From Sulfurospirillum sp. UBA4058 (lineage in GTDB: Bacteria > Campylobacterota > Campylobacteria > Campylobacterales > Sulfurospirillaceae): a stretch of 64,000 nucleotides of DNA. The notes under the pieces were generated by a model, which worked only from the letters and a program-made list of their open reading frames with translations, was not told the origin of the DNA and did not search any database. Numbering within the stretch: the first letter of the stretch is position 1; each line of letters starts with the position of its first letter. A program made the position numbers and the translations under genes. This document shows positions 52,989 through 62,373 of this stretch, piece by piece. The stretch spans positions 145,042 to 209,041 of the forward strand of contig DFZK01000010.1 of the NCBI GenBank assembly GCA_002382085.1, in the 5' to 3' direction.

Positions 52989-53756
52989 TTAAAGACCCAA
53001 ACAATCGCTAATCGTATAGAGACCGTTTGGTTGATGGATAATCCATTTTGCCGCTTTAATCGCGCCTTTTGCAAAGGTATCGCGACTGGTTGCCGTATGG
53101 TTCATCTCTATAAATTCCCCGTCATTATAAAAACCGACGGTATGGCGACCGACGATATCGCCTCCGCGTAACGCCATAATAGCAATTTCATTTTTACTAC
53201 GTTCACCGATCAATCCGTTACGTCCGCTAACGCGCACGTCGTCCAAAATCAATCCTCTACCGCGTGCGGCATGTTCACCCAGTGTTAGAGCCGTTCCGCT
53301 TGGAGCGTCTTTTTTATGACGATGATGCTGCTCGACGATTTCGATATCAAAATCGTTAAGGCTCTTGGATGCGAGCTCGACCAAACGATTTAAAACCGCA
53401 ACGCCTAACGACATATTAGTCGAATATAAAATCGGCATATGATTAGCCGCCTCTTTTAAAAGGTTATGTTGGTGTTCGTTTAATCCCGTCGTACCGATCA
53501 CAAGAGGCGTAGGAGATTTGAGTGCATTTTCCAATAAAGCTTCCGTTCCCGTCGCAATCGTAAAATCAATAACGACATCGCTTCTCTCTAACAAAACACT
53601 GACGTCGTTTGTCGTAGAAGTCTCCGAGGGTACGGTAAAACTAAACGCTTCAATGGCATGTAAGATGTAAGGACGAGCTTGCGTATCTTTCATAAGATTT
53701 TCAATTAATAATCTTCCGACTCTACCGGTTGAACCGTGAATTCCGACATTGATCAT
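52989..53756 (-). CDS. dapB: 4-hydroxy-tetrahydrodipicolinate reductase
   Basis: Makes tetrahydrodipicolinate for diaminopimelate and lysine. The 255 residues have the nucleotide loop GIHGSTGRVGR, VIGTTGLNEHQ, the substrate-binding EQHHRHKKDAPSGTAL near residue 155, and FYNDGEFIEMNHTA. It feeds LysA, encoded at 12.4 kb, and possibly the aminotransferase at 56.8 kb. Confidence 0.97.
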   Translation of the reverse strand: MINVGIHGSTGRVGRLLIENLMKDTQARPYILHAIEAFSFTVPSETSTTNDVSVLLERSDVVIDFTIATGTEALLENALKSPTPLVIGTTGLNEHQHNLLKEAANHMPILYSTNMSLGVAVLNRLVELASKSLNDFDIEIVEQHHRHKKDAPSGTALTLGEHAARGRGLILDDVRVSGRNGLIGERSKNEIAIMALRGGDIVGRHTVGFYNDGEFIEMNHTATSRDTFAKGAIKAAKWIIHQPNGLYTISDCLGL

Positions 53757-53768
53757 ACGGTTGATTCC

Positions 53769-54707
53769 TTATGCATGGTGATTAACGTATTCAAGAGCTT
53801 GAATACCCGCAGTTGCTCCGTCTCCGGCGGCACATACGACTTGTTTTGAGGCTTTCGTTCTCAAATCTCCGGCGGCGAACAGACCCTCAACGGAAGTTTT
53901 CATGGAAAGATCAACGATTACGTTTCCGTTCTCGTCCATATCACAAAGAAACGTTCCGTCTTGCTGTTTTAAAATACCGTTGTTCACGTTCATTCCGACG
54001 AAAACAAAGACTCCCGGAACCGCAATATCGCGCTCTTTTCCCTCTTTATCGACAACAATGATTCCGTTAAGTCCCATTTTATCGCCGTATGCTTTTTTAA
54101 CCGAAACGTTTAATACCAATTCTATCTTAGGATTATTTTTGACACGTTCAACGGTGCTCGGACTGGCTCTAAAATGATCGCGTCGATGCACTAAATAGAC
54201 TTTTGAACAAATATGCGAAAGGTATAAGGCTTCTTCTAAAGCCGTATCGCCGCCGCCTAAAGCGGCGACTTCTTTATTTTTATAAAAAAATCCGTCACAT
54301 GTAGCACATGTACTAATACCCTTACCGAAGAATTCAGATTCTCCTTCGAACTCGGCACGTTTAGGCGTGCTTCCCGTACAAACGATAACACTTTTTGCTA
54401 CTTCGCTTTTGCCGCCTGCAAGACTGACGGTAAATGTTCCGTCGCTGTTTTTTGCAATACGCGTGACTTCGTCCATTGCGTGTTTAAGCCCAAAACGCAT
54501 GCACTGCTCGGACCACGGTGCCATAAAATCTAAGCCGCTGAGAATTTGCGCGGCACCGGGATAATTTTCTATTTCGCTACTGCTTGTAATTTGACCGCCG
54601 GGCATTCCCTTTTCAAACATAACGACATTCTTAAGTCCGCCTCGCGTCGCATATAATCCTGCACTAAGTCCTGCGGGACCTCCGCCGATAATCGCTAAAT
54701 CTAACAT
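53769..54707 (-). CDS. trxB: thioredoxin reductase
   Basis: FAD enzyme that reduces thioredoxin with NAD(P)H. The 312 residues have the FAD motif [14 protein letters not shown], the redox-active Cys134/Cys137 in [10 protein letters not shown], the second nucleotide site [14 protein letters not shown], and [11 protein letters not shown] near the end. It is 126 bp downstream of trxA but separated by trxA's terminator, so it is probably transcribed from its own promoter. Confidence 0.97.
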   Translation of the reverse strand: MLDLAIIGGGPAGLSAGLYATRGGLKNVVMFEKGMPGGQITSSSEIENYPGAAQILSGLDFMAPWSEQCMRFGLKHAMDEVTRIAKNSDGTFTVSLAGGKSEVAKSVIVCTGSTPKRAEFEGESEFFGKGISTCATCDGFFYKNKEVAALGGGDTALEEALYLSHICSKVYLVHRRDHFRASPSTVERVKNNPKIELVLNVSVKKAYGDKMGLNGIIVVDKEGKERDIAVPGVFVFVGMNVNNGILKQQDGTFLCDMDENGNVIVDLSMKTSVEGLFAAGDLRTKASKQVVCAAGDGATAGIQALEYVNHHA

Positions 54708-54790
54708 GCTGATTTCCTTATTCGTTTTCGGACTGTTTTACGATCGACCTATCAAAGGCGATCTTCTATTGAGTCTCAAGAAGTCGAAAA

Positions 54791-54818
54791 TGTAAAAGAG
54801 TTTTGGTTCTCTTTTACA
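54791..54818 (-). terminator. terminator of trxA
   Basis: TGTAAAAGAG and CTCTTTTACA form a perfect 10-bp stem with an 8-base loop. On the minus strand it is followed by TTTTCG and lies 16 bases past the trxA stop, separating trxA from trxB. Confidence 0.75.
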
Positions 54819-54833
54819 CTTTCGGTTTAATAA

Positions 54834-55151
54834 TTAAAGAAGAGAGTTGATTTTATCTGCTAACACTTGTTTAGACGATGCACCGATCATTTGATCGACT
54901 AGTTCTCCGTTTTTAAAGAATAAAATCGTCGGAATCGAGCGAATACCGTATTTAATCGCAACGTCTTGCTCTTCATCGGTATTAACTTTACAAATTTTTG
55001 CTTTTCCGTCAAAATCGCCGGCTAACTCATCGATAACGGGAGCAATCATACGACACGGTCCGCACCAAGGTGCCCAGAAATCAACTAATGCGACGCCTTC
55101 GGCAACGGTGCTATCAAAATTTGAAGCGTTTAATTCTAGATATTTACCCAT
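54834..55151 (-). CDS. trxA: thioredoxin
   Basis: Small dithiol reductant of 105 residues. The active site Cys30-Gly-Pro-Cys33 is in DFWAPWCGPCRMIAP; the cis-proline region is IRSIPTILFFKNG. The likely electron donor is TrxB next door, with AhpC and Bcp in the window as likely clients. Confidence 0.98.
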   Translation of the reverse strand: MGKYLELNASNFDSTVAEGVALVDFWAPWCGPCRMIAPVIDELAGDFDGKAKICKVNTDEEQDVAIKYGIRSIPTILFFKNGELVDQMIGASSKQVLADKINSLL

Positions 55152-55186
55152 TTTTTTCCCCTAAAACGTTATTTTATAGATATTCA

Positions 55187-55192
55187 ATTATA
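55187..55192 (-). promoter_or_regulatory. candidate -10 box of trxA
   Basis: On the minus strand GAGTATAAT lies about 36 bp before the trxA ATG. It separates trxA from the upstream yraN. Confidence 0.55.
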
Positions 55193-55236
55193 CTCACTCT
55201 AACTTTAAAATTACCATAGCGAGTAAAGTTATTTTT

Positions 55237-55563
55237 TTAGTAACTAATATTTTTTATTATTTCTATATTTTCGGGTGTAACCAGAATCGCATCGATTTCA
55301 TAGTTCAAAGAAGAAGGATGGCGCATAAAATAGTATTGAACGGTTTTAATGATTTTTTGCATTTTTGAAGGTGTGATGCGCGGAAGCGGATCATAATTTT
55401 GCGAAAATTTCACTTCGCAAAAATGCAAAACATCATCTTTACGAGCAACAATATCCAGTTCTCCGAATTTAGAATGAAAATTACGTTCTAAAATGCGATA
55501 GCCTAATGATTGGAGGAATAAAGAGGCTTTTTCTTCCGCCTCTTTTCCCTGCTCAAGTCCCAT
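55237..55563 (-). CDS. yraN: YraN/UPF0102 family nuclease-like protein
   Basis: A 108-residue protein with the restriction-endonuclease-like fold of UPF0102. It has GKEAEEKASLFLQSLGYRILERNFHSKFGELDIVARKDDVLHFCEVK; the GELDIVA and EVK parts are the catalytic-type D-ExK pattern. The role is unknown, perhaps in DNA processing. It starts immediately after the hom stop. Confidence 0.9.
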   Translation of the reverse strand: MGLEQGKEAEEKASLFLQSLGYRILERNFHSKFGELDIVARKDDVLHFCEVKFSQNYDPLPRITPSKMQKIIKTVQYYFMRHPSSLNYEIDAILVTPENIEIIKNISY

Positions 55564-56835
55564 TTACGACTCGATACGAATCATCGTCGGTTTTCGTTCA
55601 ACAAACTCTAAATCGCTAATCTCACATAAAGCTTTTTGAATATCTCTTTCTTTACATGTATGCGTTGAGAAGAGTAAAACGGCGCATTCGTTTTTCTTTG
55701 CGTCTTGCTTTTGAATAAAACTGCTAATGGAGATAGAGTGTTTGCCTAGCACTTCCGAAATTTTCGAAAGAACACCGATTTTATCGATAACGCTCACGCG
55801 AATGTAGTACTGTGTAGCAATATCGTCTTTACACATTAAGGTTAAACCGCTTTTCTCTAAAGAGCTGATGAATCCTAGCATCGGTGAGTTCTGAGTATGG
55901 CGCGCAATATCGATCAAATCGGATACGACGGCACTTGCCGTTGCGCTTCCGCCGGCTCCCGGACCGTAATACATCGTTTCGCCGACACGATCGCCGATAA
56001 CGCTAATGCCGTTCATAACGCCGTCGACTTTAGCGATCATCTGATGCATCGGAACCAATGCCGGATGAACGCGGAGTTCGACTTGATCGCCGCTTTTCTT
56101 GGCAATCGTCAAAAGCTTAATATTGTAACCGAACTCTTTGGCAAAATAAATATCTTCGCTGTTAATTTGCTCAATGCCCTCAATCAGTATTTCTTCTGGC
56201 TTAACGTCGATACCGTAAGCGATGCTTGCCAAAATCAACAATTTATGCGCCGCATCAAATCCTCCGACGTCAAACGTCGGATCGGCTTCGGCATACCCTA
56301 ACGCTTGCGCCTCTTTTAGAACGTCCGTAAATTCGGCTTTTTCATTCATCATTTTCGTCAAAATAAAGTTACATGTACCGTTCATAATCCCTTTGATCGC
56401 CTCAATATGATTGGCACTTAATCCCTCTCTCAACGCTTTAATAATCGGGATTCCACCGGCAACGCTCGCCTCATATCCGATCGGCGTCTCTCCCGCTAAG
56501 TCCTTCAGCTCATAGCGATGATACGCCAGTAACGCTTTATTGGCGGTCACGACCGCTTTTTTATGTTTAAGGGCTTTTGTCACGATCGCATATGCCTCGT
56601 CTATACCGCCCATCAACTCGACGACGACATCGATTTCCGGATTTTCCAAAACGGCATCTACCGAATCGCTCAAAGGGAGATCAACCTCCCTCGGCTTGGT
56701 TAAATCTCTTACGACACCGAGCACCGGAACAATTTTTTTGCCGGTGCGTGCGGTAATAATATCTTCGTTTTCACGTAAGATTTTTACCACATGGCTACCG
56801 ACGGTTCCGACACCGATGATTCCGACCTTGATCAT
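55564..56835 (-). CDS. hom: homoserine dehydrogenase
   Basis: Reduces aspartate semialdehyde to homoserine for Thr and Met. The 423 residues have the NAD(P) loop GIIGVGTVGSHV, VVELMGGIDEAY, the catalytic-domain YEASVAGGIPIIKALREGL near residue 145, YAEADPTFDVGGFDAAHK, and a C-terminal ACT domain (about 350-423) for threonine feedback. It overlaps the aminotransferase gene by 4 bases. Confidence 0.97.
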   Translation of the reverse strand: MIKVGIIGVGTVGSHVVKILRENEDIITARTGKKIVPVLGVVRDLTKPREVDLPLSDSVDAVLENPEIDVVVELMGGIDEAYAIVTKALKHKKAVVTANKALLAYHRYELKDLAGETPIGYEASVAGGIPIIKALREGLSANHIEAIKGIMNGTCNFILTKMMNEKAEFTDVLKEAQALGYAEADPTFDVGGFDAAHKLLILASIAYGIDVKPEEILIEGIEQINSEDIYFAKEFGYNIKLLTIAKKSGDQVELRVHPALVPMHQMIAKVDGVMNGISVIGDRVGETMYYGPGAGGSATASAVVSDLIDIARHTQNSPMLGFISSLEKSGLTLMCKDDIATQYYIRVSVIDKIGVLSKISEVLGKHSISISSFIQKQDAKKNECAVLLFSTHTCKERDIQKALCEISDLEFVERKPTMIRIES

Positions 56836-58052
56836 ACGCTTGCACCTTCTAAACTTTTCAAATATTTTTTAACGTTGCGTGCGGCTTGACGAATGCGGTT
56901 TTCGTTTTCGATCAACGCTATGCGCACGTATCCGTCTCCGGCTTCGCCGAAACCGATACCGGGGCTGACGGCAATTTTGGCTTCTTGAAGCAGTTGTTTT
57001 GCAAATTCCATACTTCCCAAATGCTCGGCGACTTTAGGAATTTTTGCCCAAACAAACATCGTTGATCGAGGTTTTTCCATCGGCCAACCCGCATTATTAA
57101 AGCTTTCGACCAAAACATCGCGTCTTTTTTTATACGTTGCACGAATTTCGTCCACACACTCTTGCGGGCCGTCTAACGCTACGGTTGAAGCGACTTGAAT
57201 CGGCGTAAACATACCGTAGTCGAACCATGACTTAATTTTCTGAAGCGCACCGACCAATTTTTTATTACCGACGACGAAACCGACGCGCCAGCCTGCCATA
57301 TTGTAACTTTTGGAAAGCGTATAACACTCTACCGCTACGTCTTTAGCACCTTCGACTTGGAAAATAGAAGGTGTTTCGTAACCGTCGAATGAGAGATCGG
57401 CGTAAGCAATATCGCTAATGATATAAAAACGCTCTTCTTTTGCATAGGCGACCAAAGCCTCGTAAAACGATTTATCCGTCGTTACGCATGTAGGGTTGTG
57501 TGGAAAATTGACGACGACGAATTTCGGTTTGGGAGCCGACTCTTTAAACACTTTTTTGAGTTTGGTAAAAAATTGTTCCTTATCGAGTTCGTAGTGTTCA
57601 TTATAATCCAAAGCAAACTTATGCACGTTTCCGCCTGCAATCATAAACGCATACGCGTGAATCGGATAAGCAGGATCGGGCACAACGGCAACGTCGCCCG
57701 GGTTCATAATCGCTTGAGCCAAGTGAACAAAACCCTCTTTACTGCCGAGCGTCGCGACCGCTTCGGTATTAGGATCAAGCGTAACGCCGTATTTTCGGGC
57801 ATACCAATTACAAATCGCTAAACGAAGTTTGTAAATACCTTTGCTTACGGAATAACCGTGAGTTCCGTCTTTTTGTGCCGACTCGACCAACTTGTCGATA
57901 ATATGTTGCGGCGTCCTTCCGTCGGGATTTCCCATCGAAAAATCGATAATATCTTCGCCTGTTCTACGTGCGGCTAATTTTAACTCGTTAATTTCTGCAA
58001 AAACATAACCCGGTAATCTTTCAATCGTATTAAATCGAATTTCGTCAAACAT
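56832..58052 (-). CDS. class I/II PLP aminotransferase (DapL/alanine transaminase-like)
   Basis: A 406-residue fold-type I aminotransferase. It has DFSMGNPDGRTPQHI, VPDPAYPIHAYAF, VVNFPHNPT, the PLP-lysine in TLSKSYNMAGWRVGF near residue 255, and a C-terminal RIALIENENRIRQA. Orthologues beside hom are annotated variously as LL-diaminopimelate, alanine or aspartate aminotransferase. The hom neighbour and the dapB/lysA genes in the window fit an aspartate-family role, but substrate cannot be read from sequence. Confidence 0.88.
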   Translation of the reverse strand: MFDEIRFNTIERLPGYVFAEINELKLAARRTGEDIIDFSMGNPDGRTPQHIIDKLVESAQKDGTHGYSVSKGIYKLRLAICNWYARKYGVTLDPNTEAVATLGSKEGFVHLAQAIMNPGDVAVVPDPAYPIHAYAFMIAGGNVHKFALDYNEHYELDKEQFFTKLKKVFKESAPKPKFVVVNFPHNPTCVTTDKSFYEALVAYAKEERFYIISDIAYADLSFDGYETPSIFQVEGAKDVAVECYTLSKSYNMAGWRVGFVVGNKKLVGALQKIKSWFDYGMFTPIQVASTVALDGPQECVDEIRATYKKRRDVLVESFNNAGWPMEKPRSTMFVWAKIPKVAEHLGSMEFAKQLLQEAKIAVSPGIGFGEAGDGYVRIALIENENRIRQAARNVKKYLKSLEGASV

Positions 58053-58062
58053 TGTTTATCCT

Positions 58063-58878
58063 TTACTCTTTGACATTCAATGACAACCCATGCTTAATAT
58101 TTTCCAGTAAAAAAGCATCGCTTACTTTCAAATAAGCGGCACCGCTTGGAACTTTAAGCTTGAGTATACGCGTCGACTCTTCTGATTTGATATCGCTTAA
58201 AAGGTGTAAGTGCTCATCAAAAAAGGCAACATCCGGAAACCATTTATCTCCCGACTGAACCGTCAAACTAATCTCTTTAAGATTGTGTACGTCGATCCAA
58301 TAAGGTTTTAAAGGCTTTCCTAAACTCGTCGTACCGACCTCGACTTTGCGTGCCGAAAGATACGCATTGCTTGAGTCGATATCGTAAAACCAATAGTGTT
58401 CATCGTTTTTCACGATATTCGTTATAGTGCATCCTCTAGCCCCAAGGGCGCGGGCAAATGCTTCGGGATCGACGACATGTTCGGTTTGCAGGTAAATTTC
58501 CCATACAAATCCGGCACTATCGCGTAAAGCGTTATTGGTTAGAAAATAGTTATATCCCATCGTTTCAAGCGACTCGTTAATAATTTTTAAAAAGATCAGC
58601 GGATCGCTTTGCGTACGAAACGCCAAACGCAGCTGTATGGGTCTATCGTAAAGCAGTTGCACCAAACCGTTTTTTTTCAAAACGGAAATGACCTTAACAC
58701 TGTCCACTTCGCCGTTAGGCAAAGTAAAAGAGGCAGGTTGCGCAAAAAGAACTTGAATCAAATTGATCTGTTTGTCGTATTGCGTCGCGCCGACAAAACT
58801 TTTAACTTTTTCCTGAACGCTCTGTGCGCCGAATAACGAAAGACTCGCTATTAGGATAAAAAATAATTTTTTCACCAA
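58063..58878 (-). CDS. exported protein of unknown function
   Basis: A 271-residue protein with a clear signal peptide (KKLFFILIASLSLFGAQS, cut after about residue 18). The mature part is mixed alpha/beta with no motif I recognise. It lies in the conserved block hom-aminotransferase-(two unknowns)-rlmB, as in C. jejuni. It overlaps the next upstream gene by 7 bases, so the two are probably expressed together and may form an envelope pair. Confidence 0.72.
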   Translation of the reverse strand: MVKKLFFILIASLSLFGAQSVQEKVKSFVGATQYDKQINLIQVLFAQPASFTLPNGEVDSVKVISVLKKNGLVQLLYDRPIQLRLAFRTQSDPLIFLKIINESLETMGYNYFLTNNALRDSAGFVWEIYLQTEHVVDPEAFARALGARGCTITNIVKNDEHYWFYDIDSSNAYLSARKVEVGTTSLGKPLKPYWIDVHNLKEISLTVQSGDKWFPDVAFFDEHLHLLSDIKSEESTRILKLKVPSGAAYLKVSDAFLLENIKHGLSLNVKE

Positions 58879-59807
58879 TTTTTACCTCGATTCAACTCGA
58901 TAAACTTCTCTTCGGAAATTTTTTGTATTTTGCCGTTTTCAACCAAAAAACGCGTGCTACCTTGATCGATAAAATCCTCTACACTCCCGTCGTAAGAGAG
59001 TTTAAAAAATCCGTTACCCGTTTTAATCAATTGACGTTTCGTCAAATCGATCGTAATATTTTGATCGCCCGTGGTCTCTTTGCGACTCATATCGTCTAAG
59101 GAGACTTTCCCGATCCAAATACGCTTTGTCGGTACGATAATCGCTCGGTTTTGAGGGAGATTCGCAACTAAGGAAACATTGGTGTCGACAACCGAAAGCG
59201 GAAGCGGCGACGAAACATTACTGTCGTTACGGTCTTTGCTTGCATTCTCTTCCGATGCACGCGTCAAATTTTCGTCGATTCGAACGACGACGGCACGGAC
59301 GGTAGCGTTAGAACTATTGGTTTCCACGCTGCGTTCTTCGACTTTGACGCCCAAAGAACTTGCCGCTTCTTGAACAACGGGAGCATTTTGAAATGCCGAC
59401 GTTTGATTGGTTTCACCTTTAACTTGATCCAACATACTCAACAGATCAAAATCAATTTTAAAAATAGAAAAAATACCGAAAATGCCGGCAATAGCCGCAA
59501 TAAATAAAAAAAGAATCGCCGCTTTTTTAGAATTTCGATCGCTTTTGGCGCGAACAAAAATTTTTTCTTTTTGCTCGTCTTCTTCCGATTTATGCTCCGC
59601 CCAATAGTCGTAGAAACCTTCTAGCCAATCGCTCAAATCAAGCTTGTACTCGCGAGAAAGAATTTTGACGAAGCCTAAAGTATTGATCTTATTGAGCTTC
59701 TCATATTGATTGTTGATCATATACTCCAACTGAGCGACTTCGATATGTGTTCGCTTACAAACTTCTTGCAATCCGATTTTTTCCAATACTCTGATATCTT
59801 TATCCAT
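58872..59807 (-). CDS. RodZ-like HTH/transmembrane protein
   Basis: A 311-residue protein. The N-terminal part (about 5-65, IGLQEVCKRTHIEVAQLEYMI...LGFVKILSREYKLDLSDWLE) looks like a Cro/RodZ-type helix-turn-helix. A basic KSDRNSKK stretch and one TM helix (about 95-116) follow, then a long low-complexity periplasmic part rich in Ser, Thr, Asn and Glu (about 130-225) and a short C-terminal domain. This is the RodZ layout, but the similarity is structural; a role with MreB is inference. Confidence 0.65.
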   Translation of the reverse strand: MDKDIRVLEKIGLQEVCKRTHIEVAQLEYMINNQYEKLNKINTLGFVKILSREYKLDLSDWLEGFYDYWAEHKSEEDEQKEKIFVRAKSDRNSKKAAILFLFIAAIAGIFGIFSIFKIDFDLLSMLDQVKGETNQTSAFQNAPVVQEAASSLGVKVEERSVETNSSNATVRAVVVRIDENLTRASEENASKDRNDSNVSSPLPLSVVDTNVSLVANLPQNRAIIVPTKRIWIGKVSLDDMSRKETTGDQNITIDLTKRQLIKTGNGFFKLSYDGSVEDFIDQGSTRFLVENGKIQKISEEKFIELNRGKNW

Positions 59808-60483
59808 TGGCTATCCTATCACACAGTACCGCAGCTGCCGCACTTACGTTTAAAGAGTCGAACGCTCTTGCCATTTTGATTGAAATAATCTTGTCTAACC
59901 GCTCTTTGATTTTGGGGGAAAGTCCTTTCCCTTCACTGCCCATCACTAATGCTTTTTTAGACGGGAAGCTGACATCTTTAACGTCTTCGCCGCCCATATC
60001 GGCTCCGTAAAGCGTAAAACCTACCTGTTTCAATTCGTTAAGCATATCACGCGTCGAAGGACACAGCGCAATCGGCAGTTCAAATGCCGCGGCACTGCTC
60101 GTACGTAAAATGGCTTCGAGATTGCAACTTTTGACGCCGCTTAGAATCAAGCCGTCCGCACCGAAGGCATAGGCACTTCGTACGATTGCTCCGATATTTC
60201 CTACATCGGTTACTTCATCAAGAATCACCAAAAACGAGCCGTGCTTAATCTCGTTAAAAGAAGTTAGGTTCATTGCCTCGATTTCGGCAATAAAACCCTG
60301 ATGATTTCCTCCGTGACATAAAGCTTGCGCTTTACGTTCATCGATGCTACAAATTTTTGATGTCGCTTTCGCAATGCGCGAAAAAAGTTTCGGATCGCAT
60401 TTTTTGGACAAAAAAACCGTCTGGAGCTTTGAAGGATAGTGCTCTAACAGATGTAAAAATAGTTGTTTACCGTAAATAATCAT
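59800..60483 (-). CDS. rlmB: TrmH/RlmB-type 23S rRNA 2'-O-methyltransferase
   Basis: SPOUT methyltransferase of 227 residues. An N-terminal L30e-like substrate domain (about 1-70, with GGNHQGFIAEIEAM) precedes the SPOUT fold. Motifs are LDEVTDVGNIGAIVRSAYAFG, ALVMGSEGKGLSPKI and IKMARAFDSLNVSAAAAVLC near the end, forming the knot. RlmB methylates G2251 of 23S rRNA; a TrmH-type tRNA target cannot be fully excluded. It overlaps the HTH gene by 8 bases. Confidence 0.9.
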   Translation of the reverse strand: MIIYGKQLFLHLLEHYPSKLQTVFLSKKCDPKLFSRIAKATSKICSIDERKAQALCHGGNHQGFIAEIEAMNLTSFNEIKHGSFLVILDEVTDVGNIGAIVRSAYAFGADGLILSGVKSCNLEAILRTSSAAAFELPIALCPSTRDMLNELKQVGFTLYGADMGGEDVKDVSFPSKKALVMGSEGKGLSPKIKERLDKIISIKMARAFDSLNVSAAAAVLCDRIANG

Positions 60484-60573
60484 GACAATTATTGTATCTA
60501 AAATGGCTTAAAATAATACGAGTTTGGCACAAAAAGTATCGGCGATCGCTAAGGCTGATAGCAAAAAAGTTAC

Positions 60574-61386
60574 TTACTTTTGAAGTGCGTTATACCACTC
60601 TTTGACACTTTCTCCGGTCAGCTTCGAGAGGAGTTTCGCTTTTTGTTTCGGGGGTAGATCGAGGCTCAAAAGATCTTCTTTGGTAATTGCTTCTCCGTTC
60701 TCTTTGGCTTCGGGGGTAACGATCACGACCCATTCGCCTTTTAAATTGGTGTTTTTAAAGGCGTGTTGTACCTCCAAAGCCGTACCTAAAAAGCGTTTTT
60801 CATGCAGTTTTGTCGCCTCTTTAATCGCGAAAACGGTGCGTTTGGGAGCAAATTGAGCCAACTCGTCCATCAGCTTTTCGATACGATGCGGCGATTCGTA
60901 GACGATAACGGCATACGGTAGATTTAGCACTTCAAGTAGTTCGTTATGGCGATCGTTACCTTTATGCGCTAAAAATCCGTAGAAAATAAAACGGTGCGTT
61001 CCAAGCCCGCTTGCGACGTACGCCAAAAGTGCGGCATTGGCTCCGGGTAAAACTTCATATGCGATAGCGCGTTCTTGACAGTAGCGCACTAACACGCTTC
61101 CCGGATCGCTAATACCGGGCATTCCGGCATCGCTTAGATAGCCGACGTTTTCGTGAAAAACAGCCGAATCGATTTCGTTCAAAACGCTTTGTTCATTGTG
61201 TGAATGCATGGAGATAAAACGTTCGATTTGAAACGTAATGCGGTGTTTTTCGCTTAAAAGAGAGAGAAGTTTTTTCGTAATGCGGGTATCTTCGCAAAAA
61301 AGAGTTTTACATTCGGCAAGAAGTTTAAGGCTTCTTACCGAAATATCATCTAAGTTTCCTATGGGTGTAGGAATGAAATAGACCAA
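60574..61386 (-). CDS. rsmI: 16S rRNA 2'-O-ribose methyltransferase RsmI
   Basis: Methylates C1402 of 16S rRNA. The 270-residue tetrapyrrole-methylase fold has FIPTPIGNLDDISVRSL, CEDTRITKKLL, YLSDAGMPGISDPGSVLV, the PGANAALLAYVASGLG segment, and FYGFLAHKG. It lies between rpmE and rlmB, 90 bp before the latter. Confidence 0.96.
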   Translation of the reverse strand: MVYFIPTPIGNLDDISVRSLKLLAECKTLFCEDTRITKKLLSLLSEKHRITFQIERFISMHSHNEQSVLNEIDSAVFHENVGYLSDAGMPGISDPGSVLVRYCQERAIAYEVLPGANAALLAYVASGLGTHRFIFYGFLAHKGNDRHNELLEVLNLPYAVIVYESPHRIEKLMDELAQFAPKRTVFAIKEATKLHEKRFLGTALEVQHAFKNTNLKGEWVVIVTPEAKENGEAITKEDLLSLDLPPKQKAKLLSKLTGESVKEWYNALQK

Positions 61387-61401
61387 TGTTTTATTCGAGA
61401 A

Positions 61402-61602
61402 TTATTTTAAGTTATATTTTTTCTTAAATTTCTCAACGCGACCTGCGGCATCCACGATTTTCTCACTGCCCGTAAAGAAAGGGTGGCATGCACTACAAAT
61501 GTCGATTTTGATCTCGGATTTATTCGAGAGCGTCTCAAAGCTGTTACCGCATGCGCAAGTAACGACACACGGTACGTATTCGGGATGAATATCTTTTTTC
61601 AT
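61402..61602 (-). CDS. rpmE: 50S ribosomal protein L31, zinc-binding type
   Basis: A 66-residue ribosomal protein beginning MKKDIHPEY. It keeps the C+ form: CACGNSF and [12 protein letters not shown] give four cysteines/histidine for zinc. The upstream in-frame Met at 61629 has no ribosome-binding site, while AAGGAAAAACGTT lies before ATG 61602. It has an unusual hairpin at the start of its leader. Confidence 0.95.
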   Translation of the reverse strand: MKKDIHPEYVPCVVTCACGNSFETLSNKSEIKIDICSACHPFFTGSEKIVDAAGRVEKFKKKYNLK

Positions 61603-61646
61603 AACGTTTTTCCTTGAATTGTTTATCATAAAAATAAAATCTGTTA

Positions 61647-61665
61647 TTTGGCATGTTTTGCCAAA
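61647..61665 (-). promoter_or_regulatory. hairpin at the start of the rpmE leader
   Basis: TTTGGCA-TGTTT-TGCCAAA forms a 7-bp stem. It begins 8 bases after the -10 box, so it should be at or next to the transcript 5' end, about 45 bp before the ATG. It could stabilise the message or act as an operator or autoregulatory site. Confidence 0.5.
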
Positions 61666-61673
61666 GGGTGCAA

Positions 61674-61679
61674 ATTATA
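61674..61679 (-). promoter_or_regulatory. candidate -10 box of rpmE
   Basis: On the minus strand GTGCTATAAT lies about 70 bp before the rpmE ATG, an extended -10 form with no clear -35. Confidence 0.6.
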
Positions 61680-61703
61680 GCACAAAAGATTGATTATTTC
61701 AAG

Positions 61704-62372
61704 TCATGCCAAGATTTTCGAGACAGTCGCCGTGACTGCCGTTTCGCTTCTTAATATACTCGAGCATGAAAGACCCAAAATACGATGCGTGCTAAACATC
61801 GCTCGCTCTTTATCGCTAAAGCCGCCCTCGGGACCTACGACCAGCGTTTGGACGTTATCTTGCGCCGTGAGTTTCTGTTCGCTAAAATCGATAATCGTTG
61901 CTTCAGGATAGGCATTGAGAAACTCTTTTAACGTCGGAAGCGTTTCAAAACGCATCAAGCGGCTTCGTCCGCATTGTTGCGAAGAGTTAATGACGATTCG
62001 CTCCATGCGCTCAAAATCGAGCTTGAACTGTTTTTGCGAAAATTCGGCATAAAAAAACGTGATCTTTTCGACGCCCAATTCGTTTAACATCGGTAACGTT
62101 TTTTCAACGATTTTCGGATCGACGATACTCCATCCGACATGTAAAGATCGAGCGGAGAAAACGGGGGCGTACGTTTGGCGTAATAAGCGCAAAACCGCCT
62201 CTTTTTTTCCGATACTTTCGATAGCGTATTCGTACAAGATATTGTCGGAAGCATTGCGCCAAAAAAGCGTCGTTCCGATACCGATACGCCTAACTTTAAA
62301 AAGATGTTCGTACGCTTTCACGTCTACATGTAACGCTTCGTCGCCGGCATGTGGATGATACGTAAACTGCAT
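61704..62372 (-). CDS. rsmE: 16S rRNA m3U1498 methyltransferase RsmE
   Basis: SPOUT methyltransferase of 222 residues. It shows an N-terminal PUA-like domain (HLFKVRRIG-type segment) and KITFFYAEFSQKQF. The VVGPEGGFSDKE motif near residue 170 and ILRSETAVTATVSKIL at the C-terminus form the knot. It starts 1 base after the membrane-protein gene's stop. Confidence 0.95.
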   Translation of the reverse strand: MQFTYHPHAGDEALHVDVKAYEHLFKVRRIGIGTTLFWRNASDNILYEYAIESIGKKEAVLRLLRQTYAPVFSARSLHVGWSIVDPKIVEKTLPMLNELGVEKITFFYAEFSQKQFKLDFERMERIVINSSQQCGRSRLMRFETLPTLKEFLNAYPEATIIDFSEQKLTAQDNVQTLVVGPEGGFSDKERAMFSTHRILGLSCSSILRSETAVTATVSKILA

Positions 62373-62373
62373 T

